Source: Trichobilharzia szidati
Lineage: Eukaryota; Platyhelminthes; Trematoda; Strigeidida; Schistosomatidae
Assembly (NCBI GenBank): GCA_944472155.2
Contig: OX235277.1
Coordinates: 32,064,804 to 32,128,803, forward strand
DNA length: 64,000 nt
Direction: 5' to 3'
This document shows, piece after piece, positions 34,336 to 44,359 of the stretch. The translations under genes and the position numbers were made by a program. Numbering within the stretch: the stretch's first letter is position 1; each line of letters starts with the position of its first letter. Under the pieces are notes generated by a model. That model ran no database searches and had not been told where the DNA came from. It worked only from the letters and a program-made list of their open reading frames with translations.

Positions 34336-34760
34336 TTATTTTCTTGCTATGAATATTCTCACATTGCTTATTACTGACGCGAGTAGCTTTTCGATACCTA
34401 AACTGATTTGCAGTGAAAAATGAAAGAAGTTGGGCGATATAGAATAAATAACTTTGAAAGCTTTGTTAGAGTCGACTTGATGACCAGTATCGACGAGATG
34501 GGCTATTACTGAGCTGCGCATAGCTTTATTCGGACCTTTGCCAAACCAAGGTGGGAGGTGTTCAGAAATTCGACGATTCGATGAACTTGCCTGATCGTAC
34601 GCCCAATGTAACTAGCTCCGCACGGGCAGTTAAATCGGTAATTACATATGGAAGAGGTGAGAGAGAGAGCAATCTTTCTTTATTTCTTGGACTAAGTATT
34701 GGTTGGCTGGTGAATATACAGTAGAGCTTGGCTGAGTTGAAAGTCATTTTGAAGGCACTT
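34336..34760 (-). pseudogene. Penelope-like element P4, GIY-YIG endonuclease
   Basis: Readable across frameshifts on the minus strand: SAKLYCIFTSQPIL (linker), CPCGASYIGRTIRQVHR (the GIY-YIG core with its Cys-x-Cys, at about 34594-34630), EHLPPWFGKGPNKA, then SSVIAHLVDTGHQVDSNKAF (the H...GH block). This domain is the endonuclease that nicks target DNA in canonical PLEs. At least two frameshifts break it. It is the 3' end of the fullest PLE in the window (34.3-37.0 kb). Confidence 0.85.
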
Positions 34761-34768
34761 CTCAGACG

Positions 34769-35172
34769 TTATGCCAAGATCTCACTATTGACATCACCCG
34801 TGAGTTGTAATCTTAGGAAGACTGATTTTTCGGGAACAGTGGACACCTTCGACTTTTTACTTTCTGATTTCATGTGTTTGTTCATGAATTTAGTCGGATA
34901 TCCTTTTCTCCTTAGTAGATCACGAATATTACTGAGTTCTTCGTTCAGTGTATCATTTGAACGGATAGCTCTAGCACGGTGAACCACACATCTAACCAAA
35001 TTATGTTTGTATTGCAGAGGTACTAAACTCAGGAAGTGAGTGTATTGTCCAGTGGAAGTAGGTTTTCTATGCAATCGTCTCTATATTGTTCCGTCTGACT
35101 GTCTAGTCATTAGGATGTCCAAAGATGAGATAGAACCGTTTTTAAATCGTGGGAAATACCCATCGGAACATG
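34769..35172 (-). pseudogene. Penelope-like element P4, RT thumb and linker
   Basis: Reads NGSISSLDILMTRQSDGTI, a stop, then HRKPTSTGQYTHFLSLVPLQ, KHNLVRCVVHRARAI and LSNIRDLLRRKGYP. These are the highly conserved PLE blocks (NGSISFLDxxxxR, HRKPTxTGxYxxxxSxxP, KxxLxRxLxxRA). The readable PLE sequence stops at the outer edge of the palindrome at 35174. Confidence 0.88.
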
Positions 35173-35173
35173 A

Positions 35174-35508
35174 TAGGGAAAAGAACAAGAAGTTCAGCAA
35201 AATTATCTATCTTTTCGGAGATTTCATTCTCAAAAGCTGTACAATCTCATTTATATACATTAGTTTACATGGACACAGTTATTATTTATTTAATTCTACA
35301 TAGTAACGAAGGTGATAAGAATTTCCAACCTGATATGAAAGTTTGAAGGTAAGAATATAGATTACAGGGGGCTTAGAGACAAGATTACATAGGATTAGAA
35401 AACAGTTACAACGTATGCAAAAGTTAATGTTTGATAACTCGAGAAACAATTCTAAAGGCGAATACAAGATGACGATTATTTCCAACTTGATATGAATTAC
35501 AAGAGGCT
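35174..35508. repeat. 335-bp palindrome, left arm
   Basis: Near-perfect reverse complement of 35551-35885, separated by a 42-bp spacer (35509-35550). Only a few mismatches are seen; one example is GATGACGATTATT against AGGTGACGATTATT. Within each arm a CATATCARGTTGGAAAT unit occurs twice. A 67-codon open frame in one arm is mirrored by an almost identical one in the other (35282-35485 minus, 35574-35777 plus). The arms interrupt the PLE reading frame. Confidence 0.92.
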
Positions 35509-35550
35509 GAGAAACAAATTTACGCAGAGATAGGACGAATTACAGGCGTG

Positions 35551-35885
35551 AGCCTCTTGTAATTCATATCAAGTTGGAAATAATCGTCACCTTGTATTCG
35601 CCTTTAGAATTATTTCTCGAGTTATCAAACATTAACTTTTGCATACGTTGTAACTGTTTTCTAATCCTATGTAATCTTGTCTCTAAGCCCCCTGTAATCT
35701 ATATTCTTACCTTCAAACTTTCATATCAGGTTGGAAATTCTTATCACCTTCGTTACTATGTAGAATTAAATAAATAATAACTGTGTCCATGTAAACTAAT
35801 GTATATAAATGAGATTGTACAGCTTTTGAGAATGAAATCTCCGAAAAGATAGATAATTTTGCTGAACTTCTTGTTCTTTCCCCTC
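35551..35885. repeat. 335-bp palindrome, right arm
   Basis: Mirror of the left arm. It begins AGCCTCTTGTAATTC at the spacer and ends CTTGTTCTTTCCCCT next to the upstream RT half of the PLE. The outer 60 bp could encode FENEISEKIDNFAELLVL on the plus strand, whose source is unknown to me. Confidence 0.92.
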
Positions 35886-36659
35886 TAAAGAACCATTTTC
35901 TTCTTCTTCTTTCGTGAAGCTTATGCTAGGATGCGCTTCATTGACTTTCTCAGATATGTCCTTAGTCTGACTTTCTTTCTTCACAACTATAAATATGTCA
36001 TCGACATATCGGCAATAGAAATCAAGATTGTATATTACATCTTTGAGAGGACCATTCTCTAGTTTCGTCAGGAAAAAGTCCTCAAGGATTAGGCCTAGTG
36101 GTGATCCCATGGCAATACCATCTGATTGTCTATACATTTCTTTACTGAACAGAAAGTTTACGTTCATTGCACACCTTAGGAGAAGTTCCTTTAGGGAAGA
36201 CACAGGAATTCTTGTTTTTATACCTTGCTTTATCACTTCATTGCCTATGTAATCAATTGTTTCCATCAAAGACACGTTGGTAAATAAGGAAGATACATCC
36301 AGTGATATCATGTATTTATCCTTCATATTTACTTCCTTGATTCTTTCCACAAACTCAAAACTATCCTTCACAAGTTTCTTATGCAACGGCTGTAAAAGTT
36401 CCACCAGCCGTTTCGTAGTTGAATGGTATGGGGAGCTAGACATATGGGAGACCGGTCTAAGTGGTATGCTGTTTTTGTGAATCTTTGGTAAACCATATAA
36501 CCTGGGTGTCACCGTGCCAACAGGTTTTAATCGTTCATACAAACCAGGTGAAATATGGCCTTGTTGTTTTAAATTTTTTAAAGACTCTGTTAACTGTCTC
36601 TCAGTCCTCTCCGTTGTATTTTTGTTAGTTGATAGTTTCTGAAGATTTATGTGCATCAT
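35886..36659 (-). pseudogene. Penelope-like element P4, reverse transcriptase core
   Basis: An uninterrupted stretch with the PLE RT motifs in order: LYGLPKIHKNSIPLRPVSHM, MISLDVSSLFTNVSLMET (motif A), SDGIAMGSPLGLILEDFF (motif B), FYCRYVDDIFIVVKKES (motif C, YVDD). It continues to EEEENGSL and then runs into the palindrome. Motif residues are intact here, so this was a recently functional RT before the interruption. A 1-nt-type frameshift near 36640 separates it from the N-terminal part. Confidence 0.93.
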
Positions 36660-37008
36660 TTAATAAAGTCGCCATTTTGCTAAGGTAATCAGACTTACCC
36701 ATGATAACAACTCTTAAGCCTTTCTCAAGTCTGGAGATCACCACATTCTCATTTGCTTTCAATTTCTTTAAACCCTCTCTATATCTTTTGGATAAAATAC
36801 CACTCATATTACCTCTACTATTCATGTATTTGTAACAACAATCAACCAAATTTGCCTTAAATATGTTAACCTCCTCATCCGATGAAGATATTAAGTCTCC
36901 AGTCTGAGCATTAAGGTTTTGAAATTGAACTTTTATGTCCATTTTATTGACTTTTATATTACTATCACAAAATTTAAGGCCGAAAGACAAGATTTCTAAA
37001 TCCGTCAT
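36625..37008 (-). pseudogene. Penelope-like element P4, N-terminal region
   Basis: Reads FCDSNIKVNKMDIKVQFQNL, then KANENVVISRLEKGLRVVIM, then GKSDYLSKMATLLNDAH. This matches the conserved PLE N-terminal block (NxVISxxDKGxxxVxMxxxDYxxKMxxLL). The first ATG used here is at 37008; the true element start could be further upstream but is not recognisable. Confidence 0.85.
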
Positions 37009-37019
37009 ATAAAGAGCCC

Positions 37020-37450
37020 CACTAGAAAAATTGTGGACATACCGTTTTGGATTGGGCGGAAAACGTACTTACGGCGTGACTGCCAAGGCTTTGAATAAGC
37101 TGGGTTCGTTTCTTTTCTTTCCTTCTGTTAATAAAATTGTTCACATACTACAAGAGTGGCTGTTTAAAATAGTCCGGAAGTTCTTCTACATAGCAGAGTC
37201 TCTCTGCAATATTCTTTGTCAACTCAGTGACACGATTTCAAAGAGTCATTTCGATTGGTAGCACGACGCCTAAGTGTTCTTGCGTCTGGTCGTACTCAAC
37301 GATGACGTGAGGATTTCCAGTAAGGTTTGGGGTGGTGGACTGTTTCGATACATTCATGAATAAAATCTATAAACGTCTTCGCTTCACTGAGCCTTGCACT
37401 ATACTTCAGATATTCATTGAGGATCTTCAACGCAAAACGGTTCTCAGACA
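37020..37450. other. no gene recognised
   Basis: May include the 5' part of PLE P4. The plus-strand 76-codon frame at 37031-37261 shows no motif. Confidence 0.4.
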
Positions 37451-37454
37451 CGAT

Positions 37455-37615
37455 TTCAGTAATTCCCAACCTGTTGTTTTTTTATAAATGCGTAAATGGG
37501 TTACTAGCCTCAAACCCATAGCTGCCTCTTTTTCGGGCTTACTATCTGTTTGACGAGGTTTAGGCCAGAAATCGATCCCTGTACGCCTAATGGGCATTCT
37601 ATCATTGAACTACCA
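37455..37615 (-). repeat. SINE family S1, head and body
   Basis: The minus strand has an A-box-like TGGTAGTTCAATGATAGAATGC, then a B-box-like GGGATCGATTTCTGG, followed by GGGTTTGAGGCTAGTAACCC of the S1 body. Truncated before the tail. Confidence 0.5.
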
Positions 37616-37639
37616 GTGCACTAAAGATGATTATTTTAA

Positions 37640-37790
37640 TTTTAATTCCTTCACGTTCCAAATGGAGCATAGGGCTTCATTCTAGTTTTGAAGTTTCGGT
37701 AGCAGTGGTTTGATTTTTACGCGGTGGGGTTGCTAGCCAGCCTCATGCTGAACCTCCGCTCTCTACTAGCCTTAATACCGGTATTTAGGA
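37640..37790 (-). repeat. SINE family S1, body and tail
   Basis: The minus strand reads CATGAGGCTGGCTAGCAAC, then ACCGAAACTTCAAAACT, then CTATGCTCCATTTGG with an A-rich end. Same order as in the 3630 and 41822 copies. It lies beside, but is not contiguous with, the copy at 37455-37615. Confidence 0.5.
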
Positions 37791-37799
37791 GTGCGCAGA

Positions 37800-38405
37800 C
37801 TGAAATCAAAAGCTGTGGAAATGAAAACTCAAGGCCACAGAATGGCGAACTTATCATAGTAACCACAACTTGGAGCGTAAATATTTATCAGTGTATGAAA
37901 CCCTATCCTACACACAATTAACTAGTCACTAAGACAGCATGTATTAGAGGTTGTAACTTTGGTCGGGGTCAAAAAATGTTATACAACATTGCAATGCTTC
38001 TAAACGAAGATATGCTTCATTCAAAATCACACACTTGTTGCAGTTACTAAACACGAATACGACTAAGCTAATAACCATAAATTATTAACAATTCAACTTT
38101 CTCTATCATTTCGTTTATACATTTCACTCTTTGAACTTGGAGAGACACGGAGAGAGAGAGAAAGAAGACAAGTACTTCTACACTACTTTTATTTACCGTA
38201 TATCAAATTTCTGAATCACTACAACAGTCATTAAAACTCAGTGACTTGATGCGTTAGCTGAATAAAAATTAGTGATCAATAAAATCAGACATTCTGAATT
38301 AAAAGTCAGTCATTCATCGATAGAAAGCATATAATATCGACACCATTTTCGGGGAGTTGCAAAGGCAGGGAAAACTGAACCACCACTTAAAGATCACTAA
38401 TTGTT
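37800..38405. other. no gene recognised
   Basis: AT-rich DNA with a short GA-rich run near 38147-38168 (GAGAGAGAGAGAAAG). Confidence 0.45.
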
Positions 38406-38409
38406 TATT

Positions 38410-38570
38410 GACTTGGAGCTAGTTCTGACGATTTTGAGCCTTACATATAAGAAGTTCAGCTTGAAGTGCCAATAACGAGGGAAAGTTGGGCATGAGGCTA
38501 CCATTCTCACCCCGAAAATCAACCGAATTACTACAGAAAATCCAAAAAACAAGAAAAATATAAAAAGTAA
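38410..38570 (+). repeat. SINE family S1, body fragment
   Basis: Contains AAAGTTGGGCATGAGGCTAC, then ACCCCGAAAATCAACC and ACTACAGAAAATCC of the S1 body. The tRNA head is too decayed to read. Confidence 0.4.
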
Positions 38571-38649
38571 GATTATTCTTCGCTGGATGCGGAGGGACGA
38601 AATGACGCAAGTTAGTGGGAGCCTTTCAACAGATTTGTCTTCATTTGAT

Positions 38650-39175
38650 CAAATAAATACAAGCATGGGGACATGGAATGTCCACACCATGTTCGAAGCT
38701 GGTTGGAAAGGCTGCTCAGACAGCAAAAGAAAAATATGGCATAGAAGTCTATGAGCGCAGATGGAATGAATGTGGACTCTTCAAAGAGTTAACACGAGAG
38801 TCAATAATCTACTCTGGTCACCCAAATGATAAACACGAACATAATGAGGGGGTGGCTATCATGATGTCACCAACAGCTAAAGCTCTTCCGCAGTGGAAAC
38901 CAATCTCCTCCAGGACTATGACAGCAAGATTCAACGCAAAAGGAAGGAATATTACGCTTATCCAATGCTACGCACTCACAAACAATGTAGATCAGGAGAA
39001 GAAGGAAGTCTTCTACGGGCGACCGCAGACAATAGTGCACAGAACCCCAAATGGAGACATCATAATGCTAATGGGTGATATGAATGCCAAACTAGGCGCG
39101 GACAACGCATAGACAGAACTCATCATGGATTGGAAGGCTCTCATGAGAAACGAATGGGAATGGATAAAGTGATTT
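38650..39175 (+). pseudogene. RTE-clade (SR2-like) LINE, endonuclease N-terminal fragment
   Basis: Reads MGTWNVHTMFEAG at the start (the characteristic TWNVRTM motif of RTE endonucleases). After a frameshift it gives SIIYSGHPNDKHEHNEGVAI, then SRTMTARFNAKGRNITLIQC, YALTNN, and IIMLMGDMNAKLGADN (the catalytic GDxNAKxG motif). It breaks off near 39175 before the SDH histidine. 3'-truncated or deleted; the RT is absent. Subfamily appears the same as the C-terminal relic at 7435-7680. Confidence 0.85.
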
Positions 39176-39179
39176 ATTA

Positions 39180-40260
39180 ATTCCTAATTAAGGGTCAATA
39201 AGTGGTCATGTGCTTGAAAAAAGATTTTGGGCGTAATATACTGCCAGAGAGATTGAGTTTCAGTGATGCCATGTATCAGTTGTGATGTAAATGATTACAA
39301 ATTGAATACCTCTGTGCCGTAACTAATCAAACTGTCTAGTTCCACGTGTTAACTGAAATCCACCTATCTAGTTTGTAGAATACTTAATAGGTTGAATAGC
39401 ACAGAATCTTATCAAAGGTTTTTGAATCGGCAATCAGTCCGTTCTCCTGGTGAGGAATGGTGAATCTTCAATAGCTAAGTGTTACGATTTCTTAAATCAG
39501 TATTCAGTGACACAGTTTCAAATCAGAGACAAAAAAACAAAAGTTCCTGTGACTTGTAAATATACTTTGCTAATAAGTGTGGACGAACTCGAGACCCAAT
39601 TTAACGATCACCTGTCGAAGGGAAAAACTGTTAAATGATATCCAGAATAAATAATATCCTTTGATGTGATTTAGTCAAAGAAATGTCATAATGATTGAAA
39701 AAGCTACTTCTTTTCAAGTGAATTAGTATACCACAATATATTAAATGACTCTGATTTATTGCAATGTAAATTTTGCCATAAACCCACTATCAGTAAGAGA
39801 GAAACTAAAACCAGTGAGAATAAAAAGGCAGTTTCGTCTAAGTTTGCCACTCTCTCCAATGTACTGCTATTCGACTTTTGATAAAATCTACCTTTAGGTC
39901 AGTCACATCTCTACAATAATGAGTTGATTACTCACATTACTACAAGAATGTGAAGGAATCAACAGTGAAAATTATGAAACACTTTGTTTTCTAAACTGAG
40001 ATTGCACTTCAACCTAAAACTACTTTCCTTGTTGAAAGAGAATACTGACAGAAAAGAGGGAATGAAATACTCGGTATATACACCTAGAAAAGATGAAGCC
40101 CTATTACATTACTAATTACTAAATATTAAAAACCAAAATGTACAAGTATTTTAATAAATAGGATATTTTTATAGGCACCATTTGTTCATGTATACAAACC
40201 AATTTCATTTGGTTGAATAAGTATTTTGGAAAGTGTTATGCGAAAATGAATAATGTGTTT
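39180..40260. other. no gene recognised
   Basis: About 1.1 kb of AT-rich DNA. The 62-codon plus frame at 39450-39638 has no motif. Confidence 0.5.
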
Positions 40261-40264
40261 TCAA

Positions 40265-41190
40265 AGTAATTCTTTACAGAAGTTCACTCTGTTCTCCTTT
40301 ACGGTTGTGAGACACGGCCATTTAACTTTGGAAGATATGAAAAGGCTGATTGACTTTACCTTCAGATTTTTATGTTCTGTCTCCCGGTTTAAGCAGTATA
40401 ATATGTGAGAGAAATTGAGATTAACCGTAGGGTTCTAGCTGAAGACGGGAAGTCAACCGATGGAGTTGATAAGTTACATCGACTGACATAGATACGATAT
40501 GTGTTACTTATATCAAGCTATCACTTTGCTCGTCGAGCAGTATTAGCTGAAATAAGGTTGGGTGGCAAAAGGGATAGGGGTGTTCTAATAGAAACCTGAC
40601 ATCAATCCATGAAATCCTTGACGGTCGGTTTGAGCCAGCCACACAGGCAGTTCTACACTGCGTGGCTGGGGTCCTCAGGATACTAAGAACCATTGGCTGC
40701 AGACTATTAGTGATATTGTAACAATAGAAGGCAAGACACGGAAGCAGAGGTACATTTTCAATTGATGAAACAGCTGTTTATATCCATACAGTTTATAGTG
40801 CTTAACCAATCAGTGAGCGTGTGATTTCGGTTTACACAAAACGACATGAAACAGAATGTTTAAATGCACATAGTATTTTGTTGCTAATACAGTACTGAAC
40901 TGTGGGAATACACGAGAATAATATTCCGTTGGAACACATTGCCTGTATCACACCACCGCAATATGACTCAAAACTGTTCTCAAGGGAGTGCATGCATTCA
41001 CTTCTTGTAATCCTCCAAATCCATTAAATCTTCTTTTTTTCTACATCACTATTCTTTTCGCAGTCCATTTCTGCACAGTATACTTCTTTTGAGTCTATTT
41101 TTGTGTCTAGCTTTTTACTACGTGGAGTGTGGCAATTTGAACTTCTACACCTCTGTGTTGAAACTAAGTCAGTCAACATAACTACTTTTA
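40265..41190 (+). pseudogene. RTE-clade LINE, 3' fragment
   Basis: Plus strand: SVLLYGCETRPF, then VREIEINRRVLAEDGKS, VDKLHRL, HFARRAVLAEIRLGGKRDRG and HQSMKSLTVGLSQP. Each matches the RTE copies at 5.4, 48 and 53 kb. The 3'UTR follows, with TACGTGGAGTGTGGCAATTTGAAC near 41120 and a short AAGTCAGTCAAC tail near 41167. Several stops are present. The 61-codon minus frame at 40508-40693 is its shadow. Confidence 0.8.
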
Positions 41191-41194
41191 CGCG

Positions 41195-41820
41195 GTGAAA
41201 AGATTAGGCAAAGTTTATAAGGAAATTTCCCCCATTGGATTTACAGTATCAAGTGCGTTACTACTGCGTATCATAATTTATATCTCTGTGTTTATCTACC
41301 TGTCTGTCATACTGACAGATAATAAAGCCAACCATTTTTAAAAAAGTTGACAAGCAACTTTCACATTCAACTTAACATTTATCACACTTGTACCTAAAGA
41401 TTTTCCATGATGATCAACCACTGAAAGTCAGTAGTTGCAAATCTCGGAAATTAAATATTCCACCAGACTAATTACCAAGTTCCTCATAAATTGCAGCTAT
41501 TGAAACAGAAGTATTCGGGAACAAAATCGATCAGTTCGATGCAAAGCAGTTTTAATAAGATTATTTTGCAGTAGATTCCCAGCAGTTTAGTTCTCAGTGG
41601 ATTTTTCTCACCTTCCTCTATTCGACAGTCTTAGTCAGTTAGCCGAATACTGATTAACGATACTCTCACCCCACATGTCACAATCCGTAACCTATGGCTA
41701 TGGTTTCCCCTAACTTATGTACAGAAGATAACAGCTTGTTGTGTATGGACCTACAGTGAGTGCAAAACAATAATGCTTTTGACAAAAATGTATAGGAATG
41801 TACAAGTCGTAACAGCAGTG
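41195..41820. other. no gene recognised
   Basis: AT-rich DNA with no supported gene. Confidence 0.45.
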
Positions 41821-41821
41821 A

Positions 41822-42058
41822 TGTGCGTCTGTGGCTCAATGGTAGGATGCTCGCCAACCACACACGTGATCCGGGTTCAACTTCCGGCCACCCACTAACA
41901 CCCTAACATCAATTAGCTATAGGTAAACACGGTAAAGACAGAAGGTGAGGAGTGAGACCAGCAACCTGACAGCGTGAAAACCCACATAGTCGCTACTTAA
42001 ACTACAGAGTAGAGCTCAAGGTTAAAGTCCTATGTTCCACTCAGAACACAAAGGAATG
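41822..42058 (+). repeat. SINE family S1, fullest copy
   Basis: The head has a clear A box (TGGCTCAATGGTAGGATGC) and B box (CCGGGTTCAACTTCCGG), resembling tRNA-Gly in the D-arm. The acceptor ends cannot pair and the anticodon loop is altered, so it is not a working tRNA. The body (AAAGACAGAAGGTGAGGAG) and the tail (CCTATGTTCCACTCAGAAC, then AAAGGAATGAAAAAAC) follow. Best reference copy for the family in this window. Confidence 0.65.
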
Positions 42059-42059
42059 A

Positions 42060-42598
42060 AAAAACACTAATAGTTGGTCTAATCGTATTAGAATCCAATT
42101 AGGATAGGTAACAACTAAGTAAATGGTATTCATCACTGCTTAATCCCTTAATACTTATTTATGGCAAGTACAACTGTTAAACATATAATTAATACCATAT
42201 TTAATTGATTTAAAAAACGCTGTTTATCATGACTAACGCTGATAAAGAGAAATAAAGCTGATTTGACCCGAAAACCTAAAGTTACCTGAGTGTAATATTG
42301 CAACTTATCTTCAAACCACACGTTTAAGTTAATTTCGCATTTCTCATTGATTGAATCGACGAAATGCGTATCCTGGATTCCACTGCTGTTTCTTTTAGTG
42401 CCTAGAGGAACATTGGGCTTCAGCCACATGTCTCCATTGCGTTCAGTTCTCCATTGTATGCATACATCTATTTTGTTTAAACTTGAACTGCCTGTGTAAA
42501 AACTATATAAGCGCAATTTTCTGAGCACTGTTCACTTACTGTGGAACTTTTCGTCAACTGGCAACATGTAAAAATTTGCAAGTATGTTAAAACTTTTC
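42060..42598. other. no gene recognised
   Basis: A 126-codon minus frame (42148-42528) reads CIQWRTERNGDMWLKPNVPL and similar without a recognised domain. Possibly chance, possibly an old repeat. Confidence 0.35.
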
Positions 42599-42599
42599 T

Positions 42600-42785
42600 G
42601 TACGCAAGCCTCATAATTTATTTAGGCTGTAAGCAGCTGATGAGAAGCCTACGAAATAAATGATGGTACCATATTATTCTGCACAAACCACTTTTGTTCT
42701 TGCTTTATTCAAATTCATCAAGGGGAATAAATGCATGAAGTTCAGTTCTCCGCCAACGTTTTCTGTTGGTCACCATACACCAATA
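42600..42785 (+). repeat. solo PLE terminal sequence with hammerhead-like motif
   Basis: Aligns with the outer end of the right arm of PLE P2 and its flank (21335-21490): TTTAGGCTGTAAGCAG, then CTGATGAGAAGCCTACGAAA, and 60-100 bp later AAATTCATCAAGGGGAA and TGCATGAAG. No PLE coding sequence is attached. Confidence 0.6.
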
Positions 42786-42848
42786 TAATATTATCTTCAT
42801 ATCCTTAGAAAAACGATTTTTATACAAACTTTAACCATAAACGACCTG

Positions 42849-43290
42849 GTACGGCTGAGAGTGATGGGTAAAATCCAGTCTTCCTCTCGAAATGTTTTCA
42901 TGTGGCCAAGCGTTCATAATCTCTGCCAACCAGTTAATTCTCACCCACCTGTGCATTCACTCGACGGGGGAGGGGTGCATCACAAAAGTAAAATGACAAA
43001 TACGAACGCTTGGCGCTTGAAATCCAAATAGTTTATATGCTGGTTTACTTAGGGGAAGTGAAAAACCGTGATTCCAAACCTATGGTGTACATGGGCTCCA
43101 GAATACGAAACGACTGAATGGCGTATTAACCTGTTTGGGTCACTGACATCCATCGGAATGCAGGCCCACTGCTTAGTGAATCAGACTTCAAGTCAAAGGC
43201 TCGGGGTGGGGTAGCCCCTTAGGACTACCACCTGATTCAACCTGGGCGGTATCCCATCCTTCGCACATATTATGAGGTCTTGTATGGAGC
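42849..43290 (+). repeat. dispersed repeat family A, copy 3
   Basis: Longest copy of the family. Matches 4678-5045 from GACCTGGTACGGCTGAG onward through GAAGTGAAAAACCGTGATTC and GGTGTACATGGGCTCC. It then extends further, matching the far end of the 60-310 copy (TCAAGTCAAAGGCTCG, then GACTACCACCTGATTC). Confidence 0.65.
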
Positions 43291-43443
43291 ATCTTTTAGT
43301 GCCAAAAATGTATTAATTTTGTGTTTTGATAATATTAATAATAATAAATCCGACTGAACACTATTCAACGATATCTTTAAAAGAAAATCAGAGAAATTAA
43401 TAGGTAATGAATCCAGCTTTTATTCAAAATGCAATACATGCAC

Positions 43444-43448
<5 letters not shown>

Positions 43449-43480
<32 letters not shown>
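43449..43480. repeat. (AT)16 microsatellite
   Basis: Uninterrupted AT dinucleotide run of 32 bp. A likely length-polymorphic marker. Confidence 0.98.
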
Positions 43481-43482
<2 letters not shown>

Positions 43483-44355
43483 CAAAGCATAAGCCATGTA
43501 CATTCAAAGACTATGAAATTAGCCTTTAAATCCTGAAAATAATTTATAAAATTGTGTAAACGAACTACTACTACTAACAATGATAACAAAATCCACTTGA
43601 ATAACGTAATAGAAAAGTTGAAACAACTATGACTGGGAAATAGACAAAAAGCCAGTCAACTTCTTTATTTTCCTCAGCGCGTTAATTCAGTAAGATTTGA
43701 AAATATACAATAAGAATTGAATACATGAAAAAGATAGGAAAGGTTAGCCAATAAACAATGAGCATATTATCAATAGACGATATATAAATACACAAATTAG
43801 TATTATGTAAAAACAAAGAACCTTATTTTGCATGACATGAGAGTCAGAAGAAAGTGAAAAGGGTGAGAATCACACACAAAAAAACAGATGATGTTACAGT
43901 CATCATATGCCGTGAATAATAATAATAATAATAATAATGCACACAACAGGGGGAAAACAAACGTACAGATAGAAAAAGATACAAGATGATATTTATGAAT
44001 ATTTTCCAAGTTCCGCTGCTTTATCCAAATTATCAAGTGGACATATTATTTATTTTATTACTTATCAAAATGAATACTTACAACAAGTTGCTCAGTAAAC
44101 TGAAAAACAAAACGTTAGCTAAAGAGACAATTATAATTTGAAGTTCGAAAACAAGATCAACTATTGTCACAGCAAATTCAAGCCTGTTTAAAAGTTTCAA
44201 ATGATTTCAATATTTCTAAGTATAAAATAGAGAGTAAGCTCTCCCACCTCCGCAACACGTTGAAAAAAATGAAGAAAACCGCTTCTACACATAGATATTA
44301 TATATTTATACGTAGTTTTGTAGAATAGTGATAATATCTTTTCTTCTTCTCGCTA
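43481..44355. other. intergenic; possible 3'UTR of the zinc-finger gene
   Basis: Contains an (AAT)n run at about 43918-43939. A minus-strand AATAAA is present near 44048-44053, about 300 bp past the zinc-finger stop codon, and is a plausible polyadenylation signal. No other gene is supported. Confidence 0.4.
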
Positions 44356-44359
44356 ACAT

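Noticed and set aside
35282..35777. Two almost identical 67-codon proteins on opposite strands
   Set aside because: They are the mirror arms of the palindrome; the similarity comes from the inverted repeat, not from a gene pair.
41825..41895. A tRNA-Gly gene
   Set aside because: A and B boxes are present, but the acceptor stem does not pair and the anticodon arm is altered; the sequence continues into a shared SINE body.
42148..42528. 126-codon minus-strand open frame as a host gene
   Set aside because: No recognisable domain, AT-driven composition, no start or splice context that I could defend.
42612..42658. A fully canonical hammerhead ribozyme
   Set aside because: The core-like CTGATGAG and CGAAA and a stem III are there, but stem II cannot form from the 7 intervening bases. 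Kept only as a hammerhead-like motif.
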